From assembly GCF_029962485.1 (NCBI RefSeq), contig NZ_CP073639.1, forward strand, positions 806,001 to 870,000: 64,000 nt of DNA. The letters run 5' to 3'. Positions 55,037 to 64,000 of the stretch are shown here, piece after piece (the stretch's first letter is position 1; the number at the start of each line of letters is the position of its first letter). Below the pieces are notes generated by a model. The model saw only the letters and a program-made list of their open reading frames with translations. It had not been told where the DNA came from and searched no databases. The stretch is from Burkholderia cepacia (GTDB taxonomy: Bacteria > Pseudomonadota > Gammaproteobacteria > Burkholderiales > Burkholderiaceae). The translations under genes were made by a program, and so were the position numbers.

Positions 55037-56881
55037 ATGTATTCGTGGTTCGAACGTCGCCTGCCGACTTTCCCGCTCGAAGATCCCGTCACGCCGCCGA
55101 AGGGATTCTTCTCGTTCGTCTGGGCGTGTACGAAAGGCGCGCGCAGCTGGATCCTGCTGATCGCGCTGACGTCGGCCGCGCTGGCCGCCTATGAAGCGGC
55201 GCTGTTCGCGATGATGGGGCACGTGGTCGACTGGCTGTCGACGTCGACGCCGGCGGATTTCGGCGGCCGCCACTTCGGCACGCTCGTCGGTTTCGCGGCG
55301 ATCCTCGCCGGCAGCGCGCTGCTGATCGCGCTGCACACGATGGTCAAGCACCAGGTGCTCGCGATCAACTTCCCGATGCGGCTGCGCTGGCTGTTTCACC
55401 GGCTGATGCTCGACCAGAGCCTGTCGTTCTACGCGAACGAGTTCGCGGGCCGCGTGACGACCAAGATCATGCAGACCGCGCTCGCGGTGCGCGACGCGCT
55501 GTTCATGTCGGTCGACGTCGTGATCGGCGTCACCGCGTACCTGATCGGTATCCTCGTGCTGGCGGCCAGCTTCGACTGGCGGCTGATGATTCCGCTCTTG
55601 CTGTGGGCGCTCGGCTACGGCGCCGCGTGCGCGTATTTCGTGCCGCGCCTGGGCGCCGTCGGCAGCCGGCAGGCCGACGCACGCGCGCTGATGACGGGCC
55701 GCATCACCGACGCGTACTCGAACATCACGACCGTGAAGCTGTTCTCGCACACGCGGCGGGAAGCCGACCATGCCCGGCGCGCGATGGAAGCGTTCAAGGC
55801 GACCGGCGACGCGCAGATGCGGCTCGTCAGCGCGTTCGAGATCGTCAACCACCTGCTGTCGACGCTGCTGCTGGTCGGCTCGGCCGGCCTCGCGCTCTAT
55901 CTGTGGATGCGCGGCGAAGCGAGCGCGGGCGTCGTCGCGGCCGTGATCGCGATGGCGTTGCGCCTGTCGAGCTATTCGCACTGGATCATGTGGGAAATGA
56001 CCGAGCTGTTCGAGAACGTCGGCACGATCCAGGACGGCATCAACACGCTGACGAAGGTGCGCAGCGTGGTCGACGCGCCCGATGCGAAGCCGCTCGCGGT
56101 GCAGCGCGGCGGGATCGTGTTCGACAACGTGCAGTTCGCGCACGAGGACAACGACCGCACGGTGTTCGACGGGCTGAACCTGACGATCCGGCCGGGCGAG
56201 CGGATCGGCCTGATCGGCCGCTCGGGCGCCGGCAAGTCGACGCTCGTGAACCTGCTGCTGCGCTTCTACGACGTCGGTGGCGGCGCGATCCGGATCGACG
56301 GGCAGGACATCGCGCACGTGACGCAGGACAGCCTGCGCAGCGCGATCGGGATGGTCACGCAGGATACGTCGCTGCTGCACCGCACGATGCGCGAGAACCT
56401 GCTGTACGGGCGGCCCGATGCGACCGAGCGCGAGATGCAGGAGGCGGCCGTGCGGGCCGAAGCGACCGAGTTCATCGACCGGCTGCGCGACCGCCACGGG
56501 CGCAGCGGCTACGACGTCGAGGTCGGCGAGCGCGGCGTGAAGCTGTCCGGCGGCCAGCGGCAGCGCGTCGCGATCGCGCGCGTGATGCTCAAGGACGCGC
56601 CGATCCTCGTGCTCGACGAAGCGACCAGCGCGCTCGATTCCGAGGTCGAAGTCGCGATCCAGCGCAGCCTCGACACGCTGATGAGCGGCAAGACGGTGAT
56701 CGCGATCGCGCACCGGTTGTCGACGATCGCGGCAATGGACCGGCTGATCGTGCTCGACGAAGGGCGCATCGTCGAGGAAGGCACGCACCAGCAGTTGCTG
56801 AACGCGGGCGGCATCTATGCCGCGCTGTGGGCGCACCAGAGCGGCGGATTCCTCGGCGAAACGGAAGAAGCGGTTCAGTAA
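55037..56881 (+). CDS. ABC exporter, fused permease and ATPase
   Basis: The 614-residue protein has six membrane helices (about 35-320) and an ATP-binding domain with Walker A GRSGAGKST, Q-loop VTQDTSLL, signature LSGGQRQRVAIARV, Walker B ILVLDEATSALD and switch histidine IAHRLST. It is a type IV ABC exporter half-transporter working as a dimer, of the kind that exports drugs, lipids or peptides. It lies 104 bases after the hydrolase under the same probable TetR control. The cargo is unknown. Confidence 0.93.
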   Translation: MYSWFERRLPTFPLEDPVTPPKGFFSFVWACTKGARSWILLIALTSAALAAYEAALFAMMGHVVDWLSTSTPADFGGRHFGTLVGFAAILAGSALLIALHTMVKHQVLAINFPMRLRWLFHRLMLDQSLSFYANEFAGRVTTKIMQTALAVRDALFMSVDVVIGVTAYLIGILVLAASFDWRLMIPLLLWALGYGAACAYFVPRLGAVGSRQADARALMTGRITDAYSNITTVKLFSHTRREADHARRAMEAFKATGDAQMRLVSAFEIVNHLLSTLLLVGSAGLALYLWMRGEASAGVVAAVIAMALRLSSYSHWIMWEMTELFENVGTIQDGINTLTKVRSVVDAPDAKPLAVQRGGIVFDNVQFAHEDNDRTVFDGLNLTIRPGERIGLIGRSGAGKSTLVNLLLRFYDVGGGAIRIDGQDIAHVTQDSLRSAIGMVTQDTSLLHRTMRENLLYGRPDATEREMQEAAVRAEATEFIDRLRDRHGRSGYDVEVGERGVKLSGGQRQRVAIARVMLKDAPILVLDEATSALDSEVEVAIQRSLDTLMSGKTVIAIAHRLSTIAAMDRLIVLDEGRIVEEGTHQQLLNAGGIYAALWAHQSGGFLGETEEAVQ

Positions 56882-56955
56882 GCACGGCGGCCATGGCAAC
56901 ATGGCGGCACATCGGTTGTCGGCGGATTTGACCGACGCCCAACCAAGGAGCCCGC

Positions 56956-57468
56956 ATGACCACGCGACCGGATATCGCCACTGCGCTGAACGCGCCCGAT
57001 TCGGCGCTCGAGGAAGACGAGCAACGCTTCGTGCATCAGATTCGCCAGCACGGATGGTTCCGCACGGAAGTGTTTGCAGAAGGTGGCGAACCGGGCTTCT
57101 CGTTCACGACCGGGTTGTGGGTCAATCACGGCTTCCCGGAAATCATCGTGTTCTCGTTGCCGGCGCGCATCGTCCACGACGTACTGTGGGACGTCTACCG
57201 CATGGTCGCGGCCGGCACGCCACCACCGGTCGGCGAAGTCACGGATTCCGTCTACAGCAATGCGAACGCGCTGCTGATGCCGATCGCGAAAGCACACTAC
57301 GAAGCTCATCTCGGCTGGAACCGCTGGTTCTACGGCAACGACGACTTCCCGTGCGTCCAGCTGCTGTGGCCCGATCGCGACGGGGTTTTCCCGTGGCAGC
57401 CGGAAGCGGACGATGCGCTGAACGCCGCGCAACCGCGACTGTTCGTGCCGGGCGACGATCGCCACTAA
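56956..57468 (+). CDS. DUF4262-family protein
   Basis: The 170-residue protein has the DUF4262 pattern: DEQRFVHQIRQHGWF, FSFTTGLWVNHGFPEIIVFSL in shorter blocks, and HLGWNRWFYGNDDFPCVQLLWPD in shorter blocks. The family is common in soil bacteria and has no known function. GGAG precedes ATG 56956. It follows the ABC exporter by 74 bases and may belong to the same transcript. Confidence 0.85.
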   Translation: MTTRPDIATALNAPDSALEEDEQRFVHQIRQHGWFRTEVFAEGGEPGFSFTTGLWVNHGFPEIIVFSLPARIVHDVLWDVYRMVAAGTPPPVGEVTDSVYSNANALLMPIAKAHYEAHLGWNRWFYGNDDFPCVQLLWPDRDGVFPWQPEADDALNAAQPRLFVPGDDRH

Positions 57469-57483
57469 CCCGTGCGCCGTTTC

Positions 57484-57513
57484 GCGCGGCACGTTCTTGC
57501 AAGCGTGCCGCGC
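57484..57513. terminator. Bidirectional terminator between DUF4262 and aldehyde dehydrogenase genes
   Basis: A perfect 10-base-pair GC stem (57484-57493 with 57504-57513) encloses a ten-base loop that is itself partly self-complementary. It fills the 54-base gap between two convergent genes. Confidence 0.75.
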
Positions 57514-57522
57514 ATCCCGACG

Positions 57523-59013
57523 TTACAGCCGCACGATCGTCGATTTCAGCTCGGTGTATTTGTCGAGCGCATGCAGCGACTTGTCGCGGCCATTGCCCGA
57601 CTGCCGGTAGCCGCCGAACGGAAAGTTCATGTCGTCGCTGCCGTCGCCGTAGCAATTGACCCATACGGTGCCCGCGCGCAAGCGCCGCGCGACGGCATGC
57701 GCGGTCGACAGATCGGCCGACCAGACGGCCGCCGCGAGCCCGTACTCGGTATCGTTGGCAATACGTACGGCTTCGTCGACATCGTCGAACGCGATTACCG
57801 ACAGCACGGGCCCGAAGATCTCCTCCCGCGCAATCGTCGCATCGGGCTTCACCTCGAACACCGTCGGCTCGACATAGAACCCGCCCGTCTCCTCGCGCAC
57901 GCGCGAGCCGCCCGTCACGAGGCGGCCTTCGTCGCGCCCGAGACCGATGTAGCCCATCACGCGATCGAGCTGCATGCGATCGACGATCGCGCCCATCGTC
58001 ACCGCGGGATCGAGCGGATGCCCGGGCGCGAAGCGCCGCGACGCATCGACCAGCTTCGCGACGAATGCGTCCTTGATGTCGCGGTGCACGAGCAGGCGCG
58101 AGCCGGCCGTGCACACTTCGCCCATGTTGAAGAAGATCGCATCGGCGGCTGCCTGCGCGGCCCGGTCGAGATCGGGGCAATCGGGCAGCACGATATTCGG
58201 CGACTTGCCGCCAAGTTCGAGCCACACGCGTTTCAGGTTCGATTGCGCGGCGCACGCCATGATCTGCTGCCCGGTGCGCGTCGACCCCGTGAACGCGATG
58301 CAGTCGACGTCGCGATGCAGCGCCAGTGCCCTGCCCGGCTCCGCGCCGCCCGGCACGACGTTGAACACGCCGGCCGGAATGCCGGCGTCGCACGCGAGCT
58401 GCGCGACGCGGATCGCGGTCAGCGGCGATTTCTCCGACGGCTTGAGCACCACGCTGTTGCCGGCCGCGAGCGCCGGCGCGAACTTCCATGCGGCCATCAG
58501 CAATGGGAAATTCCACGGTACGACGGCCGCGACGACGCCGATCGGCTCGCGTGTCACCAGGCCAACGAGATGATGGTCGGCCGGCGCGACCTCGCCGCCG
58601 ATCTTGTCGACCGCTTCCGCGTACCAGTCGACGCAATGCGCGGCGGCCGGGATGTCGATCGCCGTGGTGTCGGCGATCGGTTTGCCGGTGTCGAGCGTCT
58701 CGAGCAACGCGAGCTCGTCCGCGTGCTCGCGCATCAGTGCGGCCCACCGCTGCAGCACGGCCTTGCGGGCCCGCGGATTCATGCCGGCCCACGCCTGCGC
58801 ATCGAACGCGCGGCGCGCGGCGGCGACTGCGTGGTCGACGTCATCGGTGCCGCAATCGGCCACGTGCGTGAGCACGCACCCGTCGATCGGGCTCACACAG
58901 GCAAAGGTCGCGCCGGCATGCGCGTCGCGCGCCTCGCCATCGATGAATGCGCGCCCTTCGACCCGCAGCATGGCCGCGCGGGCCTGCCAGTCTTCGAATG
59001 TCGTTTGATTCAT
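57523..59013 (-). CDS. puuC: Aldehyde dehydrogenase (PuuC/gamma-glutamyl-aminobutyraldehyde type)
   Basis: The 496-residue protein has the ALDH motifs VVPWNFP, FTGSTRTGQ, the catalytic Glu266 in LELGGKSPN, Cys301 in GEVCTAGSR and EEIFGPVLS. In length and style it is closest to PuuC/betaine-aldehyde types that act on amino aldehydes. It is the last gene of an operon with a PuuB-type oxidase, so it likely oxidises the aldehyde that enzyme makes. The symbol is by analogy; the true substrate may differ. Confidence 0.88.
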   Translation of the reverse strand: MNQTTFEDWQARAAMLRVEGRAFIDGEARDAHAGATFACVSPIDGCVLTHVADCGTDDVDHAVAAARRAFDAQAWAGMNPRARKAVLQRWAALMREHADELALLETLDTGKPIADTTAIDIPAAAHCVDWYAEAVDKIGGEVAPADHHLVGLVTREPIGVVAAVVPWNFPLLMAAWKFAPALAAGNSVVLKPSEKSPLTAIRVAQLACDAGIPAGVFNVVPGGAEPGRALALHRDVDCIAFTGSTRTGQQIMACAAQSNLKRVWLELGGKSPNIVLPDCPDLDRAAQAAADAIFFNMGEVCTAGSRLLVHRDIKDAFVAKLVDASRRFAPGHPLDPAVTMGAIVDRMQLDRVMGYIGLGRDEGRLVTGGSRVREETGGFYVEPTVFEVKPDATIAREEIFGPVLSVIAFDDVDEAVRIANDTEYGLAAAVWSADLSTAHAVARRLRAGTVWVNCYGDGSDDMNFPFGGYRQSGNGRDKSLHALDKYTELKSTIVRL

Positions 59014-59038
59014 GGGTTTCCTCGTGACATGTCGCGCA

Positions 59039-60454
59039 TCACGATCCGCGAACCGGATCGATCGGCGTGAAAAGGCCCGCGCGCGCCTCGATCGCTTCGC
59101 CCGCGGCGAGACACAGCGCTTCCTGGAAGCGTCCGGCGACGAGTTGCACGCCGGTCGGCACGCCGTCGCGGATGCCGGTCGGCACCGACAAACCCGGCAG
59201 CCCGAGCAGCGCGGTTGCAAGCAGCGGCCCCTGCCGGTCGACGATCTCGCGCATCGCCGCGTCGCCCTGCAAATCCGCGTCGATCGCGAACGGCCGCGCG
59301 CACGACACGGGCATCAGCACCAGCGGATAGCGTGCGAAGAACTGCTGCCAGTCGCGCAGCAGCGCCGTGCGCCGCGCGAGGCCGTTCATGTAGCCGGCAA
59401 GATCCAGCGGCGCCGCGAGCGTACGCTGGCTCGCGAACGCGGTGCGAATTGCGGCGTCGCCGTGCTGCATGATCACGTCGCCGAGCCCGCTGCGCGCCTC
59501 GTTGGTCACGAGGTCGAGCCACAGTTCGCACGCTTCGGCGAACCGCGGCGGTGTCGCTTCCTCGACAATGCAGCCGGCGTCTTCGAGCCAGCGCGCGGCC
59601 TGCCGGAGCGCGTCGGCGACCACCGGATCGGTCGGCACGCCGGGCAGCTCGGCACACACCGCCACGCGCGCGGGGAATGCGGCCTCGCGCGCAGCCGGCG
59701 CAACCGGCATCCACCACGCGTCGCGTGCGTCGCCGGCCGACATCGCGTCGAGCGCGAGACGCAAGTCGCCCACCGTCCGCGCGAGCGGGCCCTGCACCGA
59801 CGCGAGCTGCACCGCGAGCGTGCGGTCCTTCGATTGCGTGGGGTTGTACGCCGACACGCGCCCGGTGCTCGGCCGCAGCCCCGCGACCCCGCAGGCATAG
59901 GCCGGGTAGCGGATCGAGCCGCCGAGGTCGTTGCCGTGCGCGATCGCGCCGATGCCGGCGGCCACCGCCGCCGCCGCGCCGCCGCTGGAACCGCCCGGCG
60001 TCAGCGATGCATCCCACGGATTCAACGTGCGGCCGTGCAGTTCGTTGTCGGTGAACCAGCGGTACGAAAACGCCGGCGCGTTGCTGCGCCCGATCACGAT
60101 CGCGCCGGCCTTGCGCAGGTTCGCGGTCACCGGGCTGTCTTCCTGCGCGATCAGGTCGGCGAACGCGCGCACACCGTTGGTCGTCGCGTGTCCGGCCGTG
60201 TCGACGTTGATCTTCACGGTCACCGGCACACCGTGTAGCGGGCCGACCGGCGCGCCGCGGGCAATCGCGGCATCGGCGTCCGACGCCGCCTGCAGCGCGC
60301 TGTCGGCCATCACGTCGACGATCGCGTTGATGACGGGGTTCACCTGCTCGAGCCGCTGCAGGCAGCTGCGCGTGAGTTCCGTTGCCGACACGTCTCGCCG
60401 TGCGACATGCGCGGCCATCTCCGCCGCGCTGAGACGCCACAATTCCTGGGTCAT
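59039..60454 (-). CDS. Amidase-signature family amidase
   Basis: The 471-residue protein has the Ser-Ser-Lys triad of the amidase signature family: Lys81 in PVTVKINVD, Ser156 in TPGGSSGG and the nucleophile Ser180 in DLGGSIRYP. It hydrolyses an amide to the acid and ammonia. It lies between the cupin and aldehyde dehydrogenase genes of the amine-oxidation operon and may release the product amide or a gamma-glutamyl-like group. Substrate unknown. Confidence 0.92.
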   Translation of the reverse strand: MTQELWRLSAAEMAAHVARRDVSATELTRSCLQRLEQVNPVINAIVDVMADSALQAASDADAAIARGAPVGPLHGVPVTVKINVDTAGHATTNGVRAFADLIAQEDSPVTANLRKAGAIVIGRSNAPAFSYRWFTDNELHGRTLNPWDASLTPGGSSGGAAAAVAAGIGAIAHGNDLGGSIRYPAYACGVAGLRPSTGRVSAYNPTQSKDRTLAVQLASVQGPLARTVGDLRLALDAMSAGDARDAWWMPVAPAAREAAFPARVAVCAELPGVPTDPVVADALRQAARWLEDAGCIVEEATPPRFAEACELWLDLVTNEARSGLGDVIMQHGDAAIRTAFASQRTLAAPLDLAGYMNGLARRTALLRDWQQFFARYPLVLMPVSCARPFAIDADLQGDAAMREIVDRQGPLLATALLGLPGLSVPTGIRDGVPTGVQLVAGRFQEALCLAAGEAIEARAGLFTPIDPVRGS

Positions 60455-60499
60455 GGGTTGCTCCTCGTTGATCTCGATGGTTGGATTGACTCGGCCGCG

Positions 60500-60880
60500 T
60501 CAGACGCCCGCTCGCGCAGCCTGCGGTGCATGCGACGCGTAGATCTTGCGGCACGTTTCGACGACTTCCCACGTGCCGCGAAAGCCCGGCGGAATCACGA
60601 AACGGTCGCCGGCGCGCAGCACGCGTTCGCGACCGTCCGCGTCGCGCACGATCGCGACGCCGCTCAGCATCTCGCAATACTCCGACTCGTCGTACTCGAT
60701 CGTCCAGCGGCCGGGCGTGCATTCCCAGATCCCGCAACTGAACTGCCCGCACGGGCTGATGTAGTGATGCGACAGCGTCTGCATCGGGTTGCCGTCGAGC
60801 AGCAGCCCGTTCGGCACGCGGCTCTGCGTGAGCTTTGCCGGCGCCCGCATCAGGTCGACGATATTCGTGATGTTGGTCAT
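60500..60880 (-). CDS. Small cupin-domain protein
   Basis: The 126-residue protein has a single cupin: CGIWECTPGRWTIEYDESEYCEML in short blocks, then GDRFVIPPGFRGTWEVVE, the DUF861/(S)-ureidoglycine aminohydrolase-like pattern found next to PuuB-type oxidases. ATG 60880 is preceded by GAGG. Such cupins may bind the substrate or a metal; the function is not known. Confidence 0.85.
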   Translation of the reverse strand: MTNITNIVDLMRAPAKLTQSRVPNGLLLDGNPMQTLSHHYISPCGQFSCGIWECTPGRWTIEYDESEYCEMLSGVAIVRDADGRERVLRAGDRFVIPPGFRGTWEVVETCRKIYASHAPQAARAGV

Positions 60881-60951
60881 GGTTGCCTCCAGGGCATCAG
60901 GGGTTCGAAACGATTCGGCGCCGCGCGGCCGGGCGAGCCGGCCCGCGCGGG

Positions 60952-62244
60952 TCACAGCAGGTCCGTCATCCGGTGCCACGCCATCGCGAGCGCCAGCATC
61001 GGTGCGCGCAGCGCGCGTCCGCCCGGGAAGTCGCGATGACGAATCCGGCCGAACAGGTCGAAGCGCGCGGCCTGCGCATCGATCGCTTCCGCGATCAGCC
61101 GCCCCGCCAGGCCCGTCACGTTGACGCCGTGCCCGGAAAAGCCCTGCGCGAAATACACGGTCGGCTCGAGCCGGCCGAAATGCGGCGCGCGGTTCATCGT
61201 CGCGTCGATCAGGCCGCCCCATGCGTAGTCGATCCGCACGTCGGCAAGTTGCGGGAACGTCTTCAGCATGTCGCGCCGCATCGCGGCCGCCAGGTCGCGC
61301 GGCGTGTTCGTCGAGCTGCTGGCCTTGCCACCCCACAGCAGCCGGCGGTCGCGCGTCAGCCGGAAATAGTCGAGCGCCGAATTGCAGTCGCTGATCGCCG
61401 CGTCGGCCGGCATCGTCTGCGCCGCGCGTGCGTCGCCGAGCGGCTCCGTGGCAACCAGGTAAGTCGCGACGGGGATGATCTTGCGCGCGACCGACGGCGC
61501 CAGCTGCCCGAGATACGCATTGCATGCCAGCACGACATAGCGGGCATCCACGTGCCCGCGCGCACACCGGACGCGGTGGTACGGCGCGGCGCGATCGAGC
61601 GCGAGCGCGGGTGTGTCCTCGTGGATCGTCACGCCGGCTTCACGTGCCGCGCGCGCGAGGCCGAGCGTGTAGTTCAGCGGATGCAGGTGGCCGCTGCCTT
61701 CGTGACGCAGGCCGCCGACATAACGGTCGGATGCGACGAAGTGCTGCATGTCGGCCCGCTCGACGATCTCGTAGCCGCGATAGCCGAAGCGGCTCGCCGC
61801 CGCATCGCGCCATGCGCGCAGCGCGTCGAGATGGCGCGGCTTGTTCGCGGCGGTCAGGTAGCCGAAGGTCAGGTCGCAATCGATACCGTGCCGTTCGACC
61901 CGCTGCCTGACGATGTCGACCGACTCCAGCCCCATTGCCCAGATACGCCGCACGTCGTCCTCCGGCAGATGGGCTGAGAACGTATCGATGTCGCACGAGT
62001 ACCCGGCGATCAGCTGGCCACCGTTGCGCCCGCTTGCGCCCCAGCCGATCTTCGACGCTTCGACGAGCACGACCGAATGGCCGCGCTCGGCAAGATCGAG
62101 CGCCGCGGACAGGCCCGTCAGCCCGCCGCCGATCACGCATACATCGGCACTCACGGCCCCGTCGAGCGCCGGGTGACGCACCCGGTTATTGACGGTCGCT
62201 GCATAGTACGACTGAACATGTTGCTGGTTCTTGAACTTGAGCAT
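60952..62244 (-). CDS. puuB: FAD-dependent amine oxidoreductase (PuuB/gamma-glutamylputrescine oxidase type)
   Basis: The 430-residue DAO-family protein begins with the PuuB-typical SYYAATVNN and has CVIGGGLTGLSAALDLAERG (FAD, residues ~36-55), GASGRNGGQ and FAQGFSGHGVNVTGL near the C-terminus. PuuB-type enzymes oxidise gamma-glutamylputrescine or a related amine to an aldehyde. Its neighbours (aldehyde dehydrogenase, cupin, amidase, porin-like protein) complete an amine-oxidation route. No gamma-glutamylputrescine synthetase gene is in view, so the exact substrate is open. Confidence 0.88.
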   Translation of the reverse strand: MLKFKNQQHVQSYYAATVNNRVRHPALDGAVSADVCVIGGGLTGLSAALDLAERGHSVVLVEASKIGWGASGRNGGQLIAGYSCDIDTFSAHLPEDDVRRIWAMGLESVDIVRQRVERHGIDCDLTFGYLTAANKPRHLDALRAWRDAAASRFGYRGYEIVERADMQHFVASDRYVGGLRHEGSGHLHPLNYTLGLARAAREAGVTIHEDTPALALDRAAPYHRVRCARGHVDARYVVLACNAYLGQLAPSVARKIIPVATYLVATEPLGDARAAQTMPADAAISDCNSALDYFRLTRDRRLLWGGKASSSTNTPRDLAAAMRRDMLKTFPQLADVRIDYAWGGLIDATMNRAPHFGRLEPTVYFAQGFSGHGVNVTGLAGRLIAEAIDAQAARFDLFGRIRHRDFPGGRALRAPMLALAMAWHRMTDLL

Positions 62245-62270
62245 AGGTAAGACTCGCGAACGGTGTCGCG

Positions 62271-63836
62271 TCAGAACGCGTAGATGAGTTGGGTCGCGAG
62301 CAGGTCGTTCGACTTCGCATACGACCCGTCGTGACGCAGGAAAACCTTGTTGCTCGCCCAGTCGTGCCGGTATTCGACCTTCACCGTCACCTGCTGGGTC
62401 GGGTAGAACAGCAGGTCGAACGCCGCCGCCTGCCGTGTCGCACCCTTGCACTCGAAGCCGACGCCGCCGTTCGCCTTCGACAGCGCGAGGCAATCCGCGT
62501 CGATGCCGAAGCCGTTGTATGGATCCATCCCGTTGCCGTTCAGGCCGATCGACGAGCCGCCTCCGCCGTTCTTCCGGTTCACGAGCAGATCGTAGCGCAA
62601 CGTCGCGCCCATGCGTCCGACCACCGGCGCATTGAACTTGCGGTGCGCGAGCAGCGACAGCCCGAACCACTGCGCAAGCCCGCCGTTGAACGCGCCATGC
62701 TGCTGCTGGCCGTAGTCGAGTTCCGCGTTGTACTGCGCATCGGCCACCGTGTAAGTCGCATCGGCTTCGCCGAAGAAGAACGCGCCGTACGCACTCGGCG
62801 CATTGCCGCCGACACCATAACGCACGTTGCCGGTCGCCGGATCGACCGCGCTCACCAGCGTCTGGCGGCCGATGTTGATCGAGCCGCCGAGGTCGAGCGC
62901 GCTGCCGTGCATGTAGTCGACGCGCGCGGTGAAGGTCGGTACCTTGTTGCTGGTCGTGATCGGGTCGCCGAGCGCGTTGACGCCCGTCTGCGTGACCGCG
63001 CCCGCGCTGCGGAACTGCTCGTTGCCAACGAAGAACTTCCACGCCCAGTGGCCGTCCGCGCTCTGGTAGTTGACGCCCGCGCCGATCGACGAGCCCGGGT
63101 CGGAGAAGTCGTACAGCAGGTTGTGCGTGAGCGTGAGCATCTGGTTCGACTGCTGGTACTCGTAGCCGCCGAAGCCAAGCACGAGCCCGCCGACGAGCGA
63201 CGTCGTGCCCGACAGCGGCACCGTGATGACCGCCGTGTTCACGATGTCGAGCCCGCTCGCGCCGCTGCCCGTCATCATCGACAGGCCTGCGCCGCGGTTC
63301 GGCATCAGCGTGATTTCCGCGGATGGCGCGGTCGGGCCGACGCCGAAGGTTTTCTTGATGTCCAGGAACACGTCGCCGAACGTGCTGTTGTAGTAGGTGT
63401 ACGCGTTCTCATGATTCGCGAACTGGAACGACGACGTGCCGCCGCCGCGGTTGTACACATAGGTCGGGTCGAGATAGCCGGTCACCGACAGCCCCGCGAT
63501 CGGGCCCGTGCGTGCGGCATCGGTCAGCGAATCGACCTTCAGTTGCTGATTCGCGACCTGCTGGCGGATTTCCGTCACGTCGTCGTTGGTCAGCACGGCC
63601 TGCGCCTGACCGTAGCCGGGCGCGGACGCGTCGGCCGCAGCCGCGGCGGACGCCGCATTCGACGCAGCCGGCGCGGCCGCCGGTTTCGCGGCGAGCTGCG
63701 ACTGCAGCGCGCTCATCTGCCGCTGCAGCACCGCGAGCTGCTGTTGCAGCGCCCTGATCTGGTCGGCGCTCGAATTCGCGGCGGCGAGCCCCGGCAGCGC
63801 GCCGGCGATCAGCGCGCAAAGCAGTTTCTTTTTCAC
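62271..63836 (-). CDS. DUF3138 porin-like outer-membrane protein
   Basis: The 521-residue product has a signal peptide (LLCALIAGALPGLAAA), an N-terminal coiled coil (QIRALQQQLAVLQRQMSALQ, residues ~26-50) and an Ala-rich linker. The long barrel-forming region ends in the aromatic ATQLIYAF typical of outer-membrane proteins. It matches the DUF3138 family of Burkholderiales, which resembles porins for organic acids or amines. The start is GTG 63836 with AGGAGA nine bases upstream. It is the first gene of the amine-oxidation operon and probably brings in its substrate. Confidence 0.88.
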   Translation of the reverse strand: MKKKLLCALIAGALPGLAAANSSADQIRALQQQLAVLQRQMSALQSQLAAKPAAAPAASNAASAAAAADASAPGYGQAQAVLTNDDVTEIRQQVANQQLKVDSLTDAARTGPIAGLSVTGYLDPTYVYNRGGGTSSFQFANHENAYTYYNSTFGDVFLDIKKTFGVGPTAPSAEITLMPNRGAGLSMMTGSGASGLDIVNTAVITVPLSGTTSLVGGLVLGFGGYEYQQSNQMLTLTHNLLYDFSDPGSSIGAGVNYQSADGHWAWKFFVGNEQFRSAGAVTQTGVNALGDPITTSNKVPTFTARVDYMHGSALDLGGSINIGRQTLVSAVDPATGNVRYGVGGNAPSAYGAFFFGEADATYTVADAQYNAELDYGQQQHGAFNGGLAQWFGLSLLAHRKFNAPVVGRMGATLRYDLLVNRKNGGGGSSIGLNGNGMDPYNGFGIDADCLALSKANGGVGFECKGATRQAAAFDLLFYPTQQVTVKVEYRHDWASNKVFLRHDGSYAKSNDLLATQLIYAF

Positions 63837-64000
63837 GGAAAGTCTCCTGGTCGTTATTCACTTCACGGGATGCGGTGCGGGGGCATGCCGGGGCTGCGCG
63901 GCCGACGGGCGTGCAGGCGGCAAGGGCAAGGCGGAAGACGGAGCCGGCGAATCGGGCGTCGACGCCGCATGCCACGCTCGCGCATCGCGCGCCTGCCGCC
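63837..64000. other. Upstream region of the DUF3138 operon (cut by window edge)
   Basis: These 164 bases precede the DUF3138 gene on the minus strand and run to the window edge. No gene is visible; the operon promoter may lie here or beyond the edge. Confidence 0.35.

Noticed and set aside
55034..56902. Long minus-strand open frame opposite the ABC exporter
   Set aside because: The plus strand has all ABC motifs in order; the antisense frame is Arg/His/Asp-rich filler.

Overview
The window is high-GC DNA with dense, often overlapping genes and a strong C/G bias at third codon positions. Gene content (a type VI secretion effector island, many LysR/TetR/IclR regulators, tandem aromatic meta-cleavage pathways, an LrgAB pair, a DUF3138 porin-like protein) points to a Burkholderia, most likely of the cepacia complex. 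The assignment rests on gene content and protein style only; no search was run. I see no rRNA, tRNA, CRISPR array or insertion sequence.

Region 1 (1-12.3 kb) is a type VI secretion effector island. On the minus strand a VgrG spike gene is followed by an EagR-type chaperone, a PAAR-Rhs polymorphic toxin with an AHH-type nuclease tip, and an overlapping ankyrin/SUFU-like immunity gene. On the plus strand, divergent from vgrG, lie a hydrophobic putative membrane-acting effector, an overlapping four-helix putative immunity protein, and a tssF baseplate gene without its usual tssE/tssG neighbours.

Region 2 (12.3-32.5 kb) holds mixed metabolism and stress genes: DoxX; a LacI-controlled set (ribokinase, MFS transporter, DapA-family aldolase); an LprI-like exported protein; a four-gene operon (DUF3311, sodium/solute symporter, amidohydrolase, CobW-type GTPase); a Fic AMPylase with its own palindromic control region; LysR/pirin/wrbA; LrgAB; an exported esterase followed by Ohr and a TetR regulator whose operator is repeated at both the regulator and the ohr promoter; and an OmpW-type outer-membrane protein.

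Region 3 (32.6-53.1 kb) carries two meta-cleavage pathways side by side. Cluster A (32.6-40.3 kb, TetR-controlled) has a ring hydroxylase, a type I extradiol dioxygenase, a C-C hydrolase, the MhpD/F/E lower pathway and an ACMSD-like amidohydrolase. A second ACMSD-like amidohydrolase and an MFS transporter lie between the clusters. Cluster B (44.4-52.2 kb) is a complete mhp pathway (order A-B-D-F-E-T-C) for 3-(3-hydroxyphenyl)propionate, with a divergent IclR-type mhpR and a palindrome centred about 58 bases upstream of the predicted mhpA transcription start.

Region 4 (53.2-64 kb) holds a TetR regulator divergent from an alpha/beta hydrolase, an ABC exporter and a DUF4262 gene. It ends with a minus-strand catabolic operon: DUF3138 porin-like protein, PuuB-type oxidase, cupin, amidase, PuuC-type aldehyde dehydrogenase. 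This operon probably oxidises an amine or polyamine derivative to its carboxylate.
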